From the NCBI RefSeq assembly GCF_002355275.1, contig NZ_CP023449.1, positions 4,442,001 to 4,506,000 on the forward strand: a DNA stretch of 64,000 nt, written 5' to 3'. The notes under the pieces were generated by a model. The model did not search any database and was not told the DNA's origin. It saw only the letters and a program-made list of their open reading frames with translations. This DNA comes from Rhizorhabdus dicambivorans (GTDB lineage Bacteria; Pseudomonadota; Alphaproteobacteria; Sphingomonadales; Sphingomonadaceae). Position 1 is the first letter of the stretch. Each line of letters starts with the position of its first letter. A program made the position numbers and the translations under genes. Of the stretch, positions 44,578-52,879 are shown in pieces.

Positions 44578-47283
44578 TTAGCCCGCCGCGCTGCGCGCCA
44601 TCTTTTGCGGGGTGAGCTGCTCGATCTCGATCGGCTCGTCGAAGGCGACGCCGAAGCGTTCCTCGTCGGCCCAGCGGACGGCTGCGGCGATCCAGTGGCC
44701 ATCGCCGAAATCGATCTGCACCAGATCGCCGTCGCGGAAGCAGATGCCGCATTCGAGCATCGCGCCCGAGCGCGACAGGTTGCGCACCCGCCCGCTTTCG
44801 GTGCCGCGCGCGCTGCGGATCGTCGCCGTGCGGAGCACCGCGACGCGCGGGTCGCGGGTCACCAGCAGGCCGGGCATGGCGAATTTGGTCGAGCCGGCGA
44901 CGCGGGCCCGTGCCTCGTCCGATGGCATCGGACGTCCGAAGATATAGCCCTGGATATGGCTGCAGCCCAGCGAGCGGATCAGCGCCAGTTCGTCCGGGGT
45001 CTCGGCGCCCTCGGCGGTGGTCTCCATGCCGAGGCTGTCGGCCAGCGCCACGATCGCGCGGATGATCGCGGCGTTGCGATTGCCGGGCACGGCGGCGCCG
45101 CGCACGAAGCTCTGGTCGATCTTGATCTTGTTGAACGGCGCCTTCTTCAGATAGCCGAGCGACGAATAGCCGGTGCCGAAATCGTCGAGCGCGAAGCGCA
45201 CCCCGATCGCCTTGAGACGGGCGAACATCGTGTCGGTCGCGGCATCGTCGTTGAGGAAGACGCCCTCGGTGATCTCCAGCTCCAGCCGGTGCGCCGGGAG
45301 CTGCGCCGCCGCCAGCGCCGACATGACGATGCCGGGCAACGCCGGATTGGCGAACTGGATCGGCGAGATGTTGACCGCGACGCGCACGCCATCGGGCCAG
45401 TTGACCGCCTCCAGGCAGGCGGTGCGCAGCACCCATTCGCCGATCTGCGGGATCAGCCCGATCTCCTCCGCCACCGGAATGAAATCGGCGGGCGAGACGG
45501 GGCCGCGCGTCGGGTGGTTCCAGCGCACCAGCGCCTCGAAGCAGACCGTCGCCTCGCTCTGCGCATCGACCACCGGCTGATAGACGAGGTGGAGCCCGCC
45601 GTCGTTCATCACCTTGCGGAGGTCCATCTCCAGCAGGCGGCGGTCCTTGGCGCTGGCGTGCATCTCCGGCTGGTAGAAGCGATGGACGCCCTTTCCGTCC
45701 GCCTTGGCCGCATAAAGCGCGAGATCGGCGTTGCGGATCAGCGCGTCGGCGGCGGCACCATCATCGGGCGCCAGAGCGACGCCGATCGAAGCTCCGATCG
45801 AGACATGCGATCCTTCGACCAGATAGGGCTTCGACACTTCCTGGATGATCGCCTGGGCCAGCTGGGTGAGCCGGGTCCGCTCGACGATGCCGGGCAGCAC
45901 CACCTTGAACTCGTCGCCGCCGAGCCGGCCGACCTGCCCGTCATTGTGGACGACCCGCTGGAGGCGTTCCGCGACCTGGCGCAGCAGGGCATCACCCACC
46001 GGGTGGCCGAGCGTGTCGTTGACCGTCTTGAAACGATCGAGATCGAGCAGGAACAGCGCGACCTTCTTCGGCCGCCCCGCGACGTCGCGCATCGATTCGT
46101 CGAGCGTGCGCCGCATCATGATCCGGTTGGGCAGGCCGGTGAGCGGATCATAGCTGGCGAGCCGCTTCACCTCGGCCTCCGAGCGGCGCATCTCGGTAAG
46201 GTCGGTGCCGCTGCCCCGGAAGCCCAGGAAATTGCCATATTCGTCGAAGGCCGGCCGGCCCGACAGCGACCACCAGCGGACATCGTCGCCCAGCGCCGCG
46301 CGCACCGCGATCTCCGAGAAGGCGAGCCGGGTCGCGAGATGGAAGCCCAGCGTCCGCTCGCCATCGCCGGTGCCGGTGCCGTCGCCGCTTTCGTGCAGGA
46401 CGAGGCCGGTCATCGGGGTGCCTAGCAATTCTTCTACGGTCCGACCGAAGACGGCGGGGATCTGCGGCGAGATATAGCTGATCAGGCCGCGATCGTCGGT
46501 TTCCCAGAACCAGCCGCGGCCGCTCTCCTCGAACTCGCTCAGCAGCACCGACGCCTTGAGCGCGGCTGTCGCGTTGGTCAGCCAGCGCCGCGAAGCGACA
46601 TAGCTGCGCTCCGAAATGCCACCGAGAGCGATCGCGGCGATGCCGAGCAGCGGCAGCAGCATCAACCCCGCAACCCACTGGCCGAGCGCGGCGACGACGG
46701 TGATCGACAGCGTCAGCCACAGCGCCAGCGCGGCGGTGGGCACGGGCGCGAAGACGAGGGTGGTGATGACCAGCAGCGCGGAATAGGCGATCGCCGCGAG
46801 CGGCCATTGCGGCGAGGCCATGTCCGCGGCCGCCCCGAGCATCCATGCCGACCAGCCCAGCCCCTGGACAAGGCCGAACAGGGCGACCACGAAGTGCATC
46901 CGTTCGGGGCTGCCCCACCCGGCCCGGCTGCGCAGCGCGAGCAGCCTGACCATGCCGCCGGCCGCCGACACCCCGAGCAGGGGTGCCAGGATCATCCAGG
47001 AACCGCCACTGCCGATGGCCGGCCAGCGGATCAGCCAGAGCCCGGCCGCGACCATGAGATTGGCGAGCAGCAGCATCGGCAGCGCATCCACCGCCATGCG
47101 CACGCGGTTGGCGATCGACTGGCGATCATGGGCGTCCCCGCGCGGAAACAGCCCGCGCAGGAAGCGAACGCGCCTCGTCTCGCCCTCACCCTTGGCCTCG
47201 ATCGCCAGAGCCGATCGTCCCCGTACCCGCCGCATGCGGCGCTTCTCCTCAAACCCGGAAATTCGGAACGCCGCCGCCACCAT
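44578..47283 (-). CDS. Membrane GGDEF-EAL-PilZ cyclic-di-GMP protein
   Basis: A 901-residue signalling protein. The N-terminal third has about six membrane helices (from about 65 to 205), then a PAS domain near 240-370 (RGWFWETDDRGLISYISPQIP). The GGDEF domain at about 385-540 has an intact VGRLGGDEFKVVLPG. The EAL domain at about 555-800 keeps CFEALVRWNHP, the metal-binding DDFGTGYSS and a Glu in the ETTAEGAET region. A PilZ-like tail (VRNLSRSGAML, then GDLVQIDFGD) follows, although the usual RxxxR is only loosely kept. It probably makes or degrades c-di-GMP in response to a membrane or redox cue and binds it too. Confidence 0.92.
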   Translation of the reverse strand: MVAAAFRISGFEEKRRMRRVRGRSALAIEAKGEGETRRVRFLRGLFPRGDAHDRQSIANRVRMAVDALPMLLLANLMVAAGLWLIRWPAIGSGGSWMILAPLLGVSAAGGMVRLLALRSRAGWGSPERMHFVVALFGLVQGLGWSAWMLGAAADMASPQWPLAAIAYSALLVITTLVFAPVPTAALALWLTLSITVVAALGQWVAGLMLLPLLGIAAIALGGISERSYVASRRWLTNATAALKASVLLSEFEESGRGWFWETDDRGLISYISPQIPAVFGRTVEELLGTPMTGLVLHESGDGTGTGDGERTLGFHLATRLAFSEIAVRAALGDDVRWWSLSGRPAFDEYGNFLGFRGSGTDLTEMRRSEAEVKRLASYDPLTGLPNRIMMRRTLDESMRDVAGRPKKVALFLLDLDRFKTVNDTLGHPVGDALLRQVAERLQRVVHNDGQVGRLGGDEFKVVLPGIVERTRLTQLAQAIIQEVSKPYLVEGSHVSIGASIGVALAPDDGAAADALIRNADLALYAAKADGKGVHRFYQPEMHASAKDRRLLEMDLRKVMNDGGLHLVYQPVVDAQSEATVCFEALVRWNHPTRGPVSPADFIPVAEEIGLIPQIGEWVLRTACLEAVNWPDGVRVAVNISPIQFANPALPGIVMSALAAAQLPAHRLELEITEGVFLNDDAATDTMFARLKAIGVRFALDDFGTGYSSLGYLKKAPFNKIKIDQSFVRGAAVPGNRNAAIIRAIVALADSLGMETTAEGAETPDELALIRSLGCSHIQGYIFGRPMPSDEARARVAGSTKFAMPGLLVTRDPRVAVLRTATIRSARGTESGRVRNLSRSGAMLECGICFRDGDLVQIDFGDGHWIAAAVRWADEERFGVAFDEPIEIEQLTPQKMARSAAG

Positions 47284-47316
47284 GGCGGAGTCGCGTGCGA
47301 ACCCCCGAGTCGGGGG

Positions 47317-48108
47317 TTAACCCAAGCTGCTTAATTTCGTTTGAACTTCGCCGTCGACGACGCTCGCGCGCAGCAGCCAGCGGCGGTCCCCCTCCAGCCC
47401 CAGCGCGGTGAGGGTGCCGCTGCGATAGGCGCCGGTATCGATCCCCATGCGGTTGGGCTGGATGTCCGGCTCGGTGCTGATCGAATGCCCGTGGACGATG
47501 AAGGCGCCATGATCGCCGCGATGTTCCAGGAACTCATGGCGGATCCAGCGCATGTCGCTGGGATTCTGTTCTTCCAGCGCGATTCCCGGGCGGACGCCGG
47601 CGTGGACGAAGACATAATCGCCGAAGCGGATCGCGTCGGGCAGGTTTTCGAGGAACTGGCGGTGCCGCTCGGGAATATGATGGCGCAGCGCCTCGATCGG
47701 GGGCAGCTCGTCGCCGAGCGTCGCGACCGGCACGCCATAGCTGGCGAGCGTCTCATAGCCGCCGAATTTCAGCCAGAGATTCTCCGACCGGTCCTCCATC
47801 GGGTCCATCGCGCGGACCATCGCCTCCTCATGATTGCCCATCAGCACATGGAAGGTGGCGAAGGCCGGCAGGGCGCTGATCGCATATTCGACCGTCTCGG
47901 CCGAATAGGGCCCGCGATCGACCAGATCGCCGAGCAGCACGACATGGTTGTCGGCGTGGGCACGGGCGCCGATATCGTCGCGGATATGGGCGAGCAGCGG
48001 GATCAGCAGGTCCAGCCGGCCATGGATGTCGCCGACCGCATAGACGCGCTGGCCGGCCGGTATCTGCGGCCGGGGCGCGTCGCCGCGCCGCTGCGTCAGC
48101 GTGTTCAT
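47317..48108 (-). CDS. Serine/threonine protein phosphatase-like metallophosphoesterase
   Basis: A 263-residue enzyme. The calcineurin-type metal motifs are complete: YAVGDIHGRLDLL (GDxHG), VVLLGDLVDRGPYSAETV (GDxVDRG), HVLMGNHEEAM (GNHE), VFVHAGVRPG and FIVHGHSIS. It resembles phage-lambda-type PPP phosphatases and bis(5'-nucleosyl)-tetraphosphatase relatives. The ATG at 48108 is chosen over a TTG at 48159. Substrate unknown. It lies 33 nt upstream of the GGDEF-EAL gene on the same strand. Confidence 0.88.
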   Translation of the reverse strand: MNTLTQRRGDAPRPQIPAGQRVYAVGDIHGRLDLLIPLLAHIRDDIGARAHADNHVVLLGDLVDRGPYSAETVEYAISALPAFATFHVLMGNHEEAMVRAMDPMEDRSENLWLKFGGYETLASYGVPVATLGDELPPIEALRHHIPERHRQFLENLPDAIRFGDYVFVHAGVRPGIALEEQNPSDMRWIRHEFLEHRGDHGAFIVHGHSISTEPDIQPNRMGIDTGAYRSGTLTALGLEGDRRWLLRASVVDGEVQTKLSSLG

Positions 48109-48335
48109 CCGCTGCCGCCAACCGCGATCGCCGCCCTGATCTGGTCCCGCCTGGTTCAAGATATCGTCTCCGAACGGGTAAATATGGCGCTCCCCCGCCG
48201 GATTGGCAATGGAAGCGCCCCGGCCCGGACAGGCGCGGTTCAGGTGGATTGGTGATGAGCATCACCACGGCGATGGCCGCACCCCATCTACATGGTTGAA
48301 ACCCCGCCCCTGTGACGCCATAGAGCAGCCGACCC

Positions 48336-49754
48336 ATGACGCTGAACACACCCATCTCGTCCCGCACATCGCCATCCCAGGAAAGGTCTTTGCTTCGCTC
48401 GGTGGCGGTGCGCGCCTGGCGCTGGTGGCATGACCGCCGCACCGGCGGCCGCCGCGACGAGGTGGCGCTGGAGCTCAAGCCCTTCTCCTTCTGGGCTGGC
48501 CAGACCAGCGCGCTCTCGGGCGAGGGCGGCAGCAAGCCGAGCCTGGTGCCGGGCTATGCCTTCCACACCGAATATGTCCCGTCGACCGGCGGCCGGCTGA
48601 GCTATCGCATCCTGCTGCCGGGGCTGACCGGCACGCGCGGCCAGCTGCTGATCAATATCAACGGCATCACCGAGGATGGCGAATCGGTGGCGCCCAAGGT
48701 GATGGCCTTCCCGATCGACAAACTCGTCGCCGAAGGCGGCGAGATCGAGATGTCGAAGCTCGGCGCGCCGGGGCACAGCTACGCGATCATGGGCACGCTG
48801 ACCGACGATTCGGACGCGCGGGCCGACCGGATCGAGATCAGCCTGACCGGGGGCGACAGCAGCGACGCCCTGCGCGCCCGCTACGATGCGGCCCGGCAGG
48901 ATTTCCTGTCGGCGCCCGGCAAGGGGCCGCTGAAGAAGCTGGTCGTCAAGCGGCGCGCCACGCTGGCCCAGCCCACTTCGCAGATGTGCACTGCAGCACA
49001 GATGAAAGAGCCGGTCTATGCCGACTGGTGCCATCGCATGGCGAACGTCCCCAGCCGCCACCGCAAGCAGTGGGAATTCGTCTTCATCCTGCGGACGCTG
49101 GAATATCATGGCATGCTGCGCCCCGGCGCGCGCGGCCTGGGCTTCGGTGTCGGCATCGAGCCGCTGTCGTCGATCTTCGCCGCCAATGGCTGCACGGTGG
49201 TCGCGACCGATCTGGCCGCCGATGACGACCGCGCCCAGGTGTGGAACGACACGGCCCAGCTCGGCTCGAACCTGCGCCAGATCCACAATCCGCACCTGTG
49301 CGACGAGGCCAGCTTCTTCGAGCGGGTCAGCTATCGCGCGGTCGACATGAACGCGATCCCGGCCGACCTCGTCGATTTCGACTTCACCTGGTCGTCCTGC
49401 GCCTATGAGCATCTCGGCTCGATCGAGGCGGGCCTCGCCTTCTTCGAGAATTCGGTGAAGTGCCTGAAGCCCGGCGGCATCGCGGTGCACACCACCGAGC
49501 TGAACCTGAGTTCGAACAGTTCCACGCTCGAGAAGGGCGGCACCGTGATCTTCCGCCGTCGCGATTTCGAGGAGCTGGCGATGCGGCTGACCGCCCAGGG
49601 CCATGAGGTGATGCCGATCACCTTTGACAGCGGCGACAGCGAGCTGGACCGCTTCATCGACCTGCCGCCCTATTCGAGCGATCCCCACCTGAAGCTGCAG
49701 TTGCTGCGCTGGGTTTCCACCTCGTTCGGGCTGGTCGCCAGAAAAAAGTCCTGA
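48336..49754 (+). CDS. Two-domain protein: N-terminal beta domain plus class I SAM methyltransferase
   Basis: A 472-residue protein. Residues about 45-170 form a domain of unknown type (FSFWAGQTSALSGE, LVPGYAFHTEYVPSTGGRLSYR, GQLLININGITEDG). Residues about 240-470 look like a class I methyltransferase: motif I LGFGVGIEPLSSIFAANGC with acidic VVATDL, then DFTWSSCAYEHLGSIEAG, and CLKPGGIAVHTTELNLSS. Blocks shared with the protein at 52880 (YAFHT.YV, NIN, PSRHRKQW-type, PGARGxGxG, PGG.AVH) show the two are paralogues. It comes just before kpsF, 134 nt apart. The methyl acceptor may be a sugar, which is inference. Confidence 0.72.
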   Translation: MTLNTPISSRTSPSQERSLLRSVAVRAWRWWHDRRTGGRRDEVALELKPFSFWAGQTSALSGEGGSKPSLVPGYAFHTEYVPSTGGRLSYRILLPGLTGTRGQLLININGITEDGESVAPKVMAFPIDKLVAEGGEIEMSKLGAPGHSYAIMGTLTDDSDARADRIEISLTGGDSSDALRARYDAARQDFLSAPGKGPLKKLVVKRRATLAQPTSQMCTAAQMKEPVYADWCHRMANVPSRHRKQWEFVFILRTLEYHGMLRPGARGLGFGVGIEPLSSIFAANGCTVVATDLAADDDRAQVWNDTAQLGSNLRQIHNPHLCDEASFFERVSYRAVDMNAIPADLVDFDFTWSSCAYEHLGSIEAGLAFFENSVKCLKPGGIAVHTTELNLSSNSSTLEKGGTVIFRRRDFEELAMRLTAQGHEVMPITFDSGDSELDRFIDLPPYSSDPHLKLQLLRWVSTSFGLVARKKS

Positions 49755-49830
49755 AACCCTAAGGCAAAGGGCCGGCAACTCCGTCTTTGGCCTATGAGCC
49801 CGCGCGTTTTTGGTGCATTGCCGCAATAGA

Positions 49831-49849
49831 GCTTGCAACATATGCAAGC
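49831..49849. promoter_or_regulatory. Inverted repeat upstream of kpsF
   Basis: GCTTGCA (49831-49837) and TGCAAGC (49843-49849) are perfect complements with a 5-nt spacer, 40 nt before the kpsF start codon, in a stretch poorer in GC than its surroundings (TGTATATTTT follows). It may be an operator or part of the promoter of the kpsF-kdsB-phyH unit. Confidence 0.42.
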
Positions 49850-49888
49850 CTGTATATTTTCGGCGCACGCGGGGCCAGGGAGACGAGC

Positions 49889-50881
49889 GTGATAACACAC
49901 GACATCCGGTCCGGAGCGACCACATCTGCACTATTGGAACGTGGCCGGGAGGTTATCCGGGCCGAAATCGACGCCCTCATCCAGCTCGAAGCGTTCCTCG
50001 ACGAGAATTTCGCCACTGCGGTACAGATGCTCGATGCGACCCGGGGCCGCATCGTCGTCACCGGCATGGGCAAGTCGGGCCACATGGCCCGCAAGATCGC
50101 CGCGACCTTCGCCGCGACCGGCTCGCCCGCCATCTTCATCCACCCCGCCGAGGCCGCCCATGGCGATCTGGGCATGGTGCAGGATGGCGACACGCTGATC
50201 GTCCTCTCCAATTCGGGATCGACCCCGGAGCTTACTCCGGTGATGCAGCACTGCCGGGCGCTTCGCATCCGGATCATCGGCGTCGCCTCGCGCGCCGATT
50301 CCCCGGTGATGCAGGCCGCCGACGTCAAGCTGCTGATCCCGCAGGTGCGCGAAGCCTGTCCCAGCAACATCGCGCCGACCAGCTCGACCGCGGTCATGCT
50401 GGCCCTGGGCGATGCGCTGGCGATGGCGCTGATGGACCTTCGCGGGGTCCAGCGCGACAGCCTCAAGCAGCTCCACCCTGGCGGCGTGATCGGCCTGCGG
50501 CTGATGGCGGTGAGCGAGATGATGCACGGCGGCGCCAGCCTGCCGCTGGTTCGCCGCGAGACGCCGATGCGCGAGGTCATCATGACGATGACATCGATGG
50601 GCTTCGGCGCGGCGGGCGTGGTCGACGACGACGGCCGGCTGGTCGGCGTCATCACGGACGGCGACCTTCGCCGCCATATCGGCGATCTCGGCGACGGCCA
50701 TGCGGTCGACGTGATGACCGCGAACCCCAAGACGGTGCCGCTCGACACGCTCGCCGAAGACGCGCTGATGATCATGAACGACTGCAAGATCACCACCGTC
50801 TTCGTGATGGAGGATGAACGCCCCGAGGTTCCGGCCGGCATCGTCCATATCCACGACTTCGTACGCTACGGCCTGAGCTGA
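49889..50881 (+). CDS. kpsF: Arabinose-5-phosphate isomerase (KpsF/GutQ/KdsD family)
   Basis: A 330-residue enzyme that interconverts ribulose-5-phosphate and arabinose-5-phosphate, the first step to Kdo. The SIS domain (about 40-200) has RIVVTGMGKSGHMARKIAAT, HPAEAAHGDLGMV and VLSNSGSTPELTP, with catalytic residues around LKQLHPGGVIG. Two CBS domains follow (GFGAAGVVDDDGRLVGVITD, TTVFVMEDE). The GTG at 49889 is chosen: GGGAG lies upstream and homology begins there, while the frame from 49787 runs through the promoter. The kdsB-like gene follows after 14 nt. Confidence 0.92.
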   Translation: MITHDIRSGATTSALLERGREVIRAEIDALIQLEAFLDENFATAVQMLDATRGRIVVTGMGKSGHMARKIAATFAATGSPAIFIHPAEAAHGDLGMVQDGDTLIVLSNSGSTPELTPVMQHCRALRIRIIGVASRADSPVMQAADVKLLIPQVREACPSNIAPTSSTAVMLALGDALAMALMDLRGVQRDSLKQLHPGGVIGLRLMAVSEMMHGGASLPLVRRETPMREVIMTMTSMGFGAAGVVDDDGRLVGVITDGDLRRHIGDLGDGHAVDVMTANPKTVPLDTLAEDALMIMNDCKITTVFVMEDERPEVPAGIVHIHDFVRYGLS

Positions 50882-50895
50882 GTCTTCCCGCTCGC

Positions 50896-51699
50896 ATGAC
50901 GGACGTCGCGGTCATCATCCCCGCGCGCTACCAGTCCTCGCGCTATCCGGCCAAGCCGCTGGCGCTGCTGACCGGCGCGACCGGCACGCCCAAGCCCCTG
51001 ATCCAGCGCAGCTGGGAATGCGCCGCGACGATCGCCGATCCCGCCTCGGTATGGGTCGCGACCGATGACGAGCGGATCGCGGAGGCGGTGCGCGGCTTCG
51101 GGGGCCAGGTGGTGATGACCGCCGAAGCCTGCGCCAACGGCACCGAACGCTGCGCCGATGCGATCGCACGCCTCAGCATCGAGCCCGACATCGTCGTCAA
51201 CCTGCAGGGCGATGCGCCGCTCACCCCCGCCCATGTCGTCACCGCGCTGGTCGACTCTCTACGGGCGGCGCCCGACATGGCGATGACCACGCCGGCGATC
51301 CGCTGCGCGCAGACCACCTATGCCCATCTCGTCGAGGATCAGGCGCAGGGCCGCGTCGGCGGCACCACCGTCGTCTTCGGCGCCGACCGGCGCGCGCTCT
51401 ACTTTTCGAAGCGGGTGATCCCGCATCTTCCGCCCGAGGCGGCGTCGCAGCCCTTCCCGCCGGTCCATCTCCACCTCGGCGTCTATGCCTATCGGCCCGA
51501 TGCGCTGCGGCGCTATGTCGCGCTCGGCATGTCGGAACTGGAGCAGCTCGAAGGGCTCGAGCAGCTTCGCTTCCTGGCCGGCGGGGTGCCGGTGGGAGTG
51601 GTGCCGTTCGATCCGATCGGCTGGGACGCGATCGAACTCAACAATCCGACCGACGTCGCCCCGATCGAGGCTATCCTCAAAGCGCGCGGGATCGAATAA
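50896..51699 (+). CDS. kdsB: KdsB-like CMP-sugar (3-deoxy-manno-octulosonate) cytidylyltransferase
   Basis: A 267-residue nucleotidyltransferase that would activate Kdo with CTP. VAVIIPARYQSSRYPAKPLA is the nucleotide-binding loop, VWVATDDERIAEAV and VVNLQGDAPLTPAHVV the metal/CTP region, and LHLGVYAYRPDALRRYV and LEQLEGLEQLRFL late motifs. It departs from the usual enzyme at several places: QGDAPL for QGDEP, an insertion TGATGTPKPL, and YFSKRVIPHLP for FSR..IPW. This could mean a modified Kdo-type sugar. It sits between kpsF and a dioxygenase with tight spacing, one operon. Confidence 0.82.
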   Translation: MTDVAVIIPARYQSSRYPAKPLALLTGATGTPKPLIQRSWECAATIADPASVWVATDDERIAEAVRGFGGQVVMTAEACANGTERCADAIARLSIEPDIVVNLQGDAPLTPAHVVTALVDSLRAAPDMAMTTPAIRCAQTTYAHLVEDQAQGRVGGTTVVFGADRRALYFSKRVIPHLPPEAASQPFPPVHLHLGVYAYRPDALRRYVALGMSELEQLEGLEQLRFLAGGVPVGVVPFDPIGWDAIELNNPTDVAPIEAILKARGIE

Positions 51700-51709
51700 T
51701 AACCGCACG

Positions 51710-52735
51710 ATGAGGGGTAGGATTCTGCGCAATCTGCTGGCGCCCTGGTGGGCAGCGCAGCTGCTGACCGGGGCCAAGTCGTTCCTCGACAATCCACTGA
51801 TCGGATCCGACCGGCTCAATCGGCGGGGCCTCCACGCCGGCCGGGTGGAGCTTACCTATCGGCTGGCCGAGAAGCGCCGCGCGCGCCTTGGCGCGGCGCT
51901 CGAGCCGGCCGATCTGGCGGACTTCCGGCGCGACGGCTTCGTCGTGAAGCGGGATTTCCTGCCGCCCGAGACCTTCGCCGCGCTGCGCGACCAGCTGCTC
52001 GGCTGGACGGGCCCGGCCCGCGAGATGGTGCAGGGCGACACGATCACGCGCCGCTATGCCGTCGACCCGGCGATGCTGCGCGACGTGCCGGCGATGCGCG
52101 CCTTCGCCCGCGATCCGCGCTGGCAGGCGCTGGCCCGCTACGTCGCAAGCTTCGATGTCGAGCCGCTGCTCTACGTCCAGTCGATCCTCAGCCACCGCCG
52201 CGAGGCACCCGCCGATCCGCAGACCGCGCTTCATGCCGACACCTTCCATCCGACGATGAAGGCATGGCTGTTCCTGCAGGATGTCGGGCCGGAGGACGGG
52301 CCGCTCACCTATGTTCCCGGATCACACCGGCTGACGGCCGAGCGGATCGCCTGGGAAAGGCGGCGCAGCCTCGCCGTACGCGACAGCGGCGATTTCCTGT
52401 CGGCGCGCGGGTCCTTCCGCGTCGAGCCGGAGGAACTGGCGGGCCTGGGCCTGCCGCAGGCCACCGCCTTTGCCGTCCCGGCCAACACCCTCGTCGTCGC
52501 CGACACCTTCGGCTTCCATGCGCGCGCGCTCAGCCGTCTGCCGACCACCCGGATCGAGCTGTTTGCCTATAGCCGGCGCAACCCCTTCCTGCCCTTCGCC
52601 GGGCTGGATCCGTGGAGCCTGCCCGGGATCGCCGAACGGCGGATTCCGCTGCTGTGGCTGACCCATGACATCTATCGGCGCTGGATCGGCCAGCCCTGGG
52701 CCAGGGCGGGACGCAAAAGGCCGGGCGATGAGTGA
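51710..52735 (+). CDS. Phytanoyl-CoA dioxygenase (PhyH)-family 2OG-Fe(II) oxygenase
   Basis: A 341-residue oxygenase. The iron ligands are seen in TALHADTFHPTMKAWLFLQD (HxD) and in VADTFGFHARALS (distal His), with the 2-oxoglutarate arginine in PTTRIELFAY. VGPEDGPLTYVPGSHRLT is the PhyH signature. The ATG at 51710 follows the kdsB-like stop by 10 nt. In other bacteria an Fe(II)/2OG enzyme (KdoO) hydroxylates Kdo, so this one may modify the sugar made by its neighbours. That is inference; families differ in sequence. Confidence 0.82.
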   Translation: MRGRILRNLLAPWWAAQLLTGAKSFLDNPLIGSDRLNRRGLHAGRVELTYRLAEKRRARLGAALEPADLADFRRDGFVVKRDFLPPETFAALRDQLLGWTGPAREMVQGDTITRRYAVDPAMLRDVPAMRAFARDPRWQALARYVASFDVEPLLYVQSILSHRREAPADPQTALHADTFHPTMKAWLFLQDVGPEDGPLTYVPGSHRLTAERIAWERRRSLAVRDSGDFLSARGSFRVEPEELAGLGLPQATAFAVPANTLVVADTFGFHARALSRLPTTRIELFAYSRRNPFLPFAGLDPWSLPGIAERRIPLLWLTHDIYRRWIGQPWARAGRKRPGDE

Positions 52736-52821
52736 GCCCGCCATTGCCGCAGCCCGGTTTCGATCACGGAGCCGGTCCGCTTCGGACTGAATCGGATCGA
52801 CTCTGATTTCCTTTTGTTGCC

Positions 52822-52864
52822 GTGATTTCCAAGCCGGCAGATGTTCCATCTGCCTCGAAATCAC
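52822..52864 (+). promoter_or_regulatory. Strong 5'-UTR hairpin before the degenerate methyltransferase paralogue
   Basis: GTGATTTC (52822-52829) pairs with GAAATCAC (52857-52864), and inside it GGCAGATG (52836-52843) pairs with CATCTGCC (52847-52854) around a TTC loop. It ends 15 nt before the start at 52880 and 3 nt before AAGGGCGAG, so it could control ribosome access. A smaller hairpin (GTCCG-CTT-CGGAC) lies upstream near 52775. The upstream ATG at 52841 is buried in the stem. Confidence 0.55.
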
Positions 52865-52879
52865 TCTAAGGGCGAGCAG

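Noticed and set aside
52841-52879. Upstream ATG for the degenerate methyltransferase paralogue
   Set aside because: It lies in a strong hairpin and lacks a ribosome-binding site, while 52880 has AAGGGCGAG upstream.
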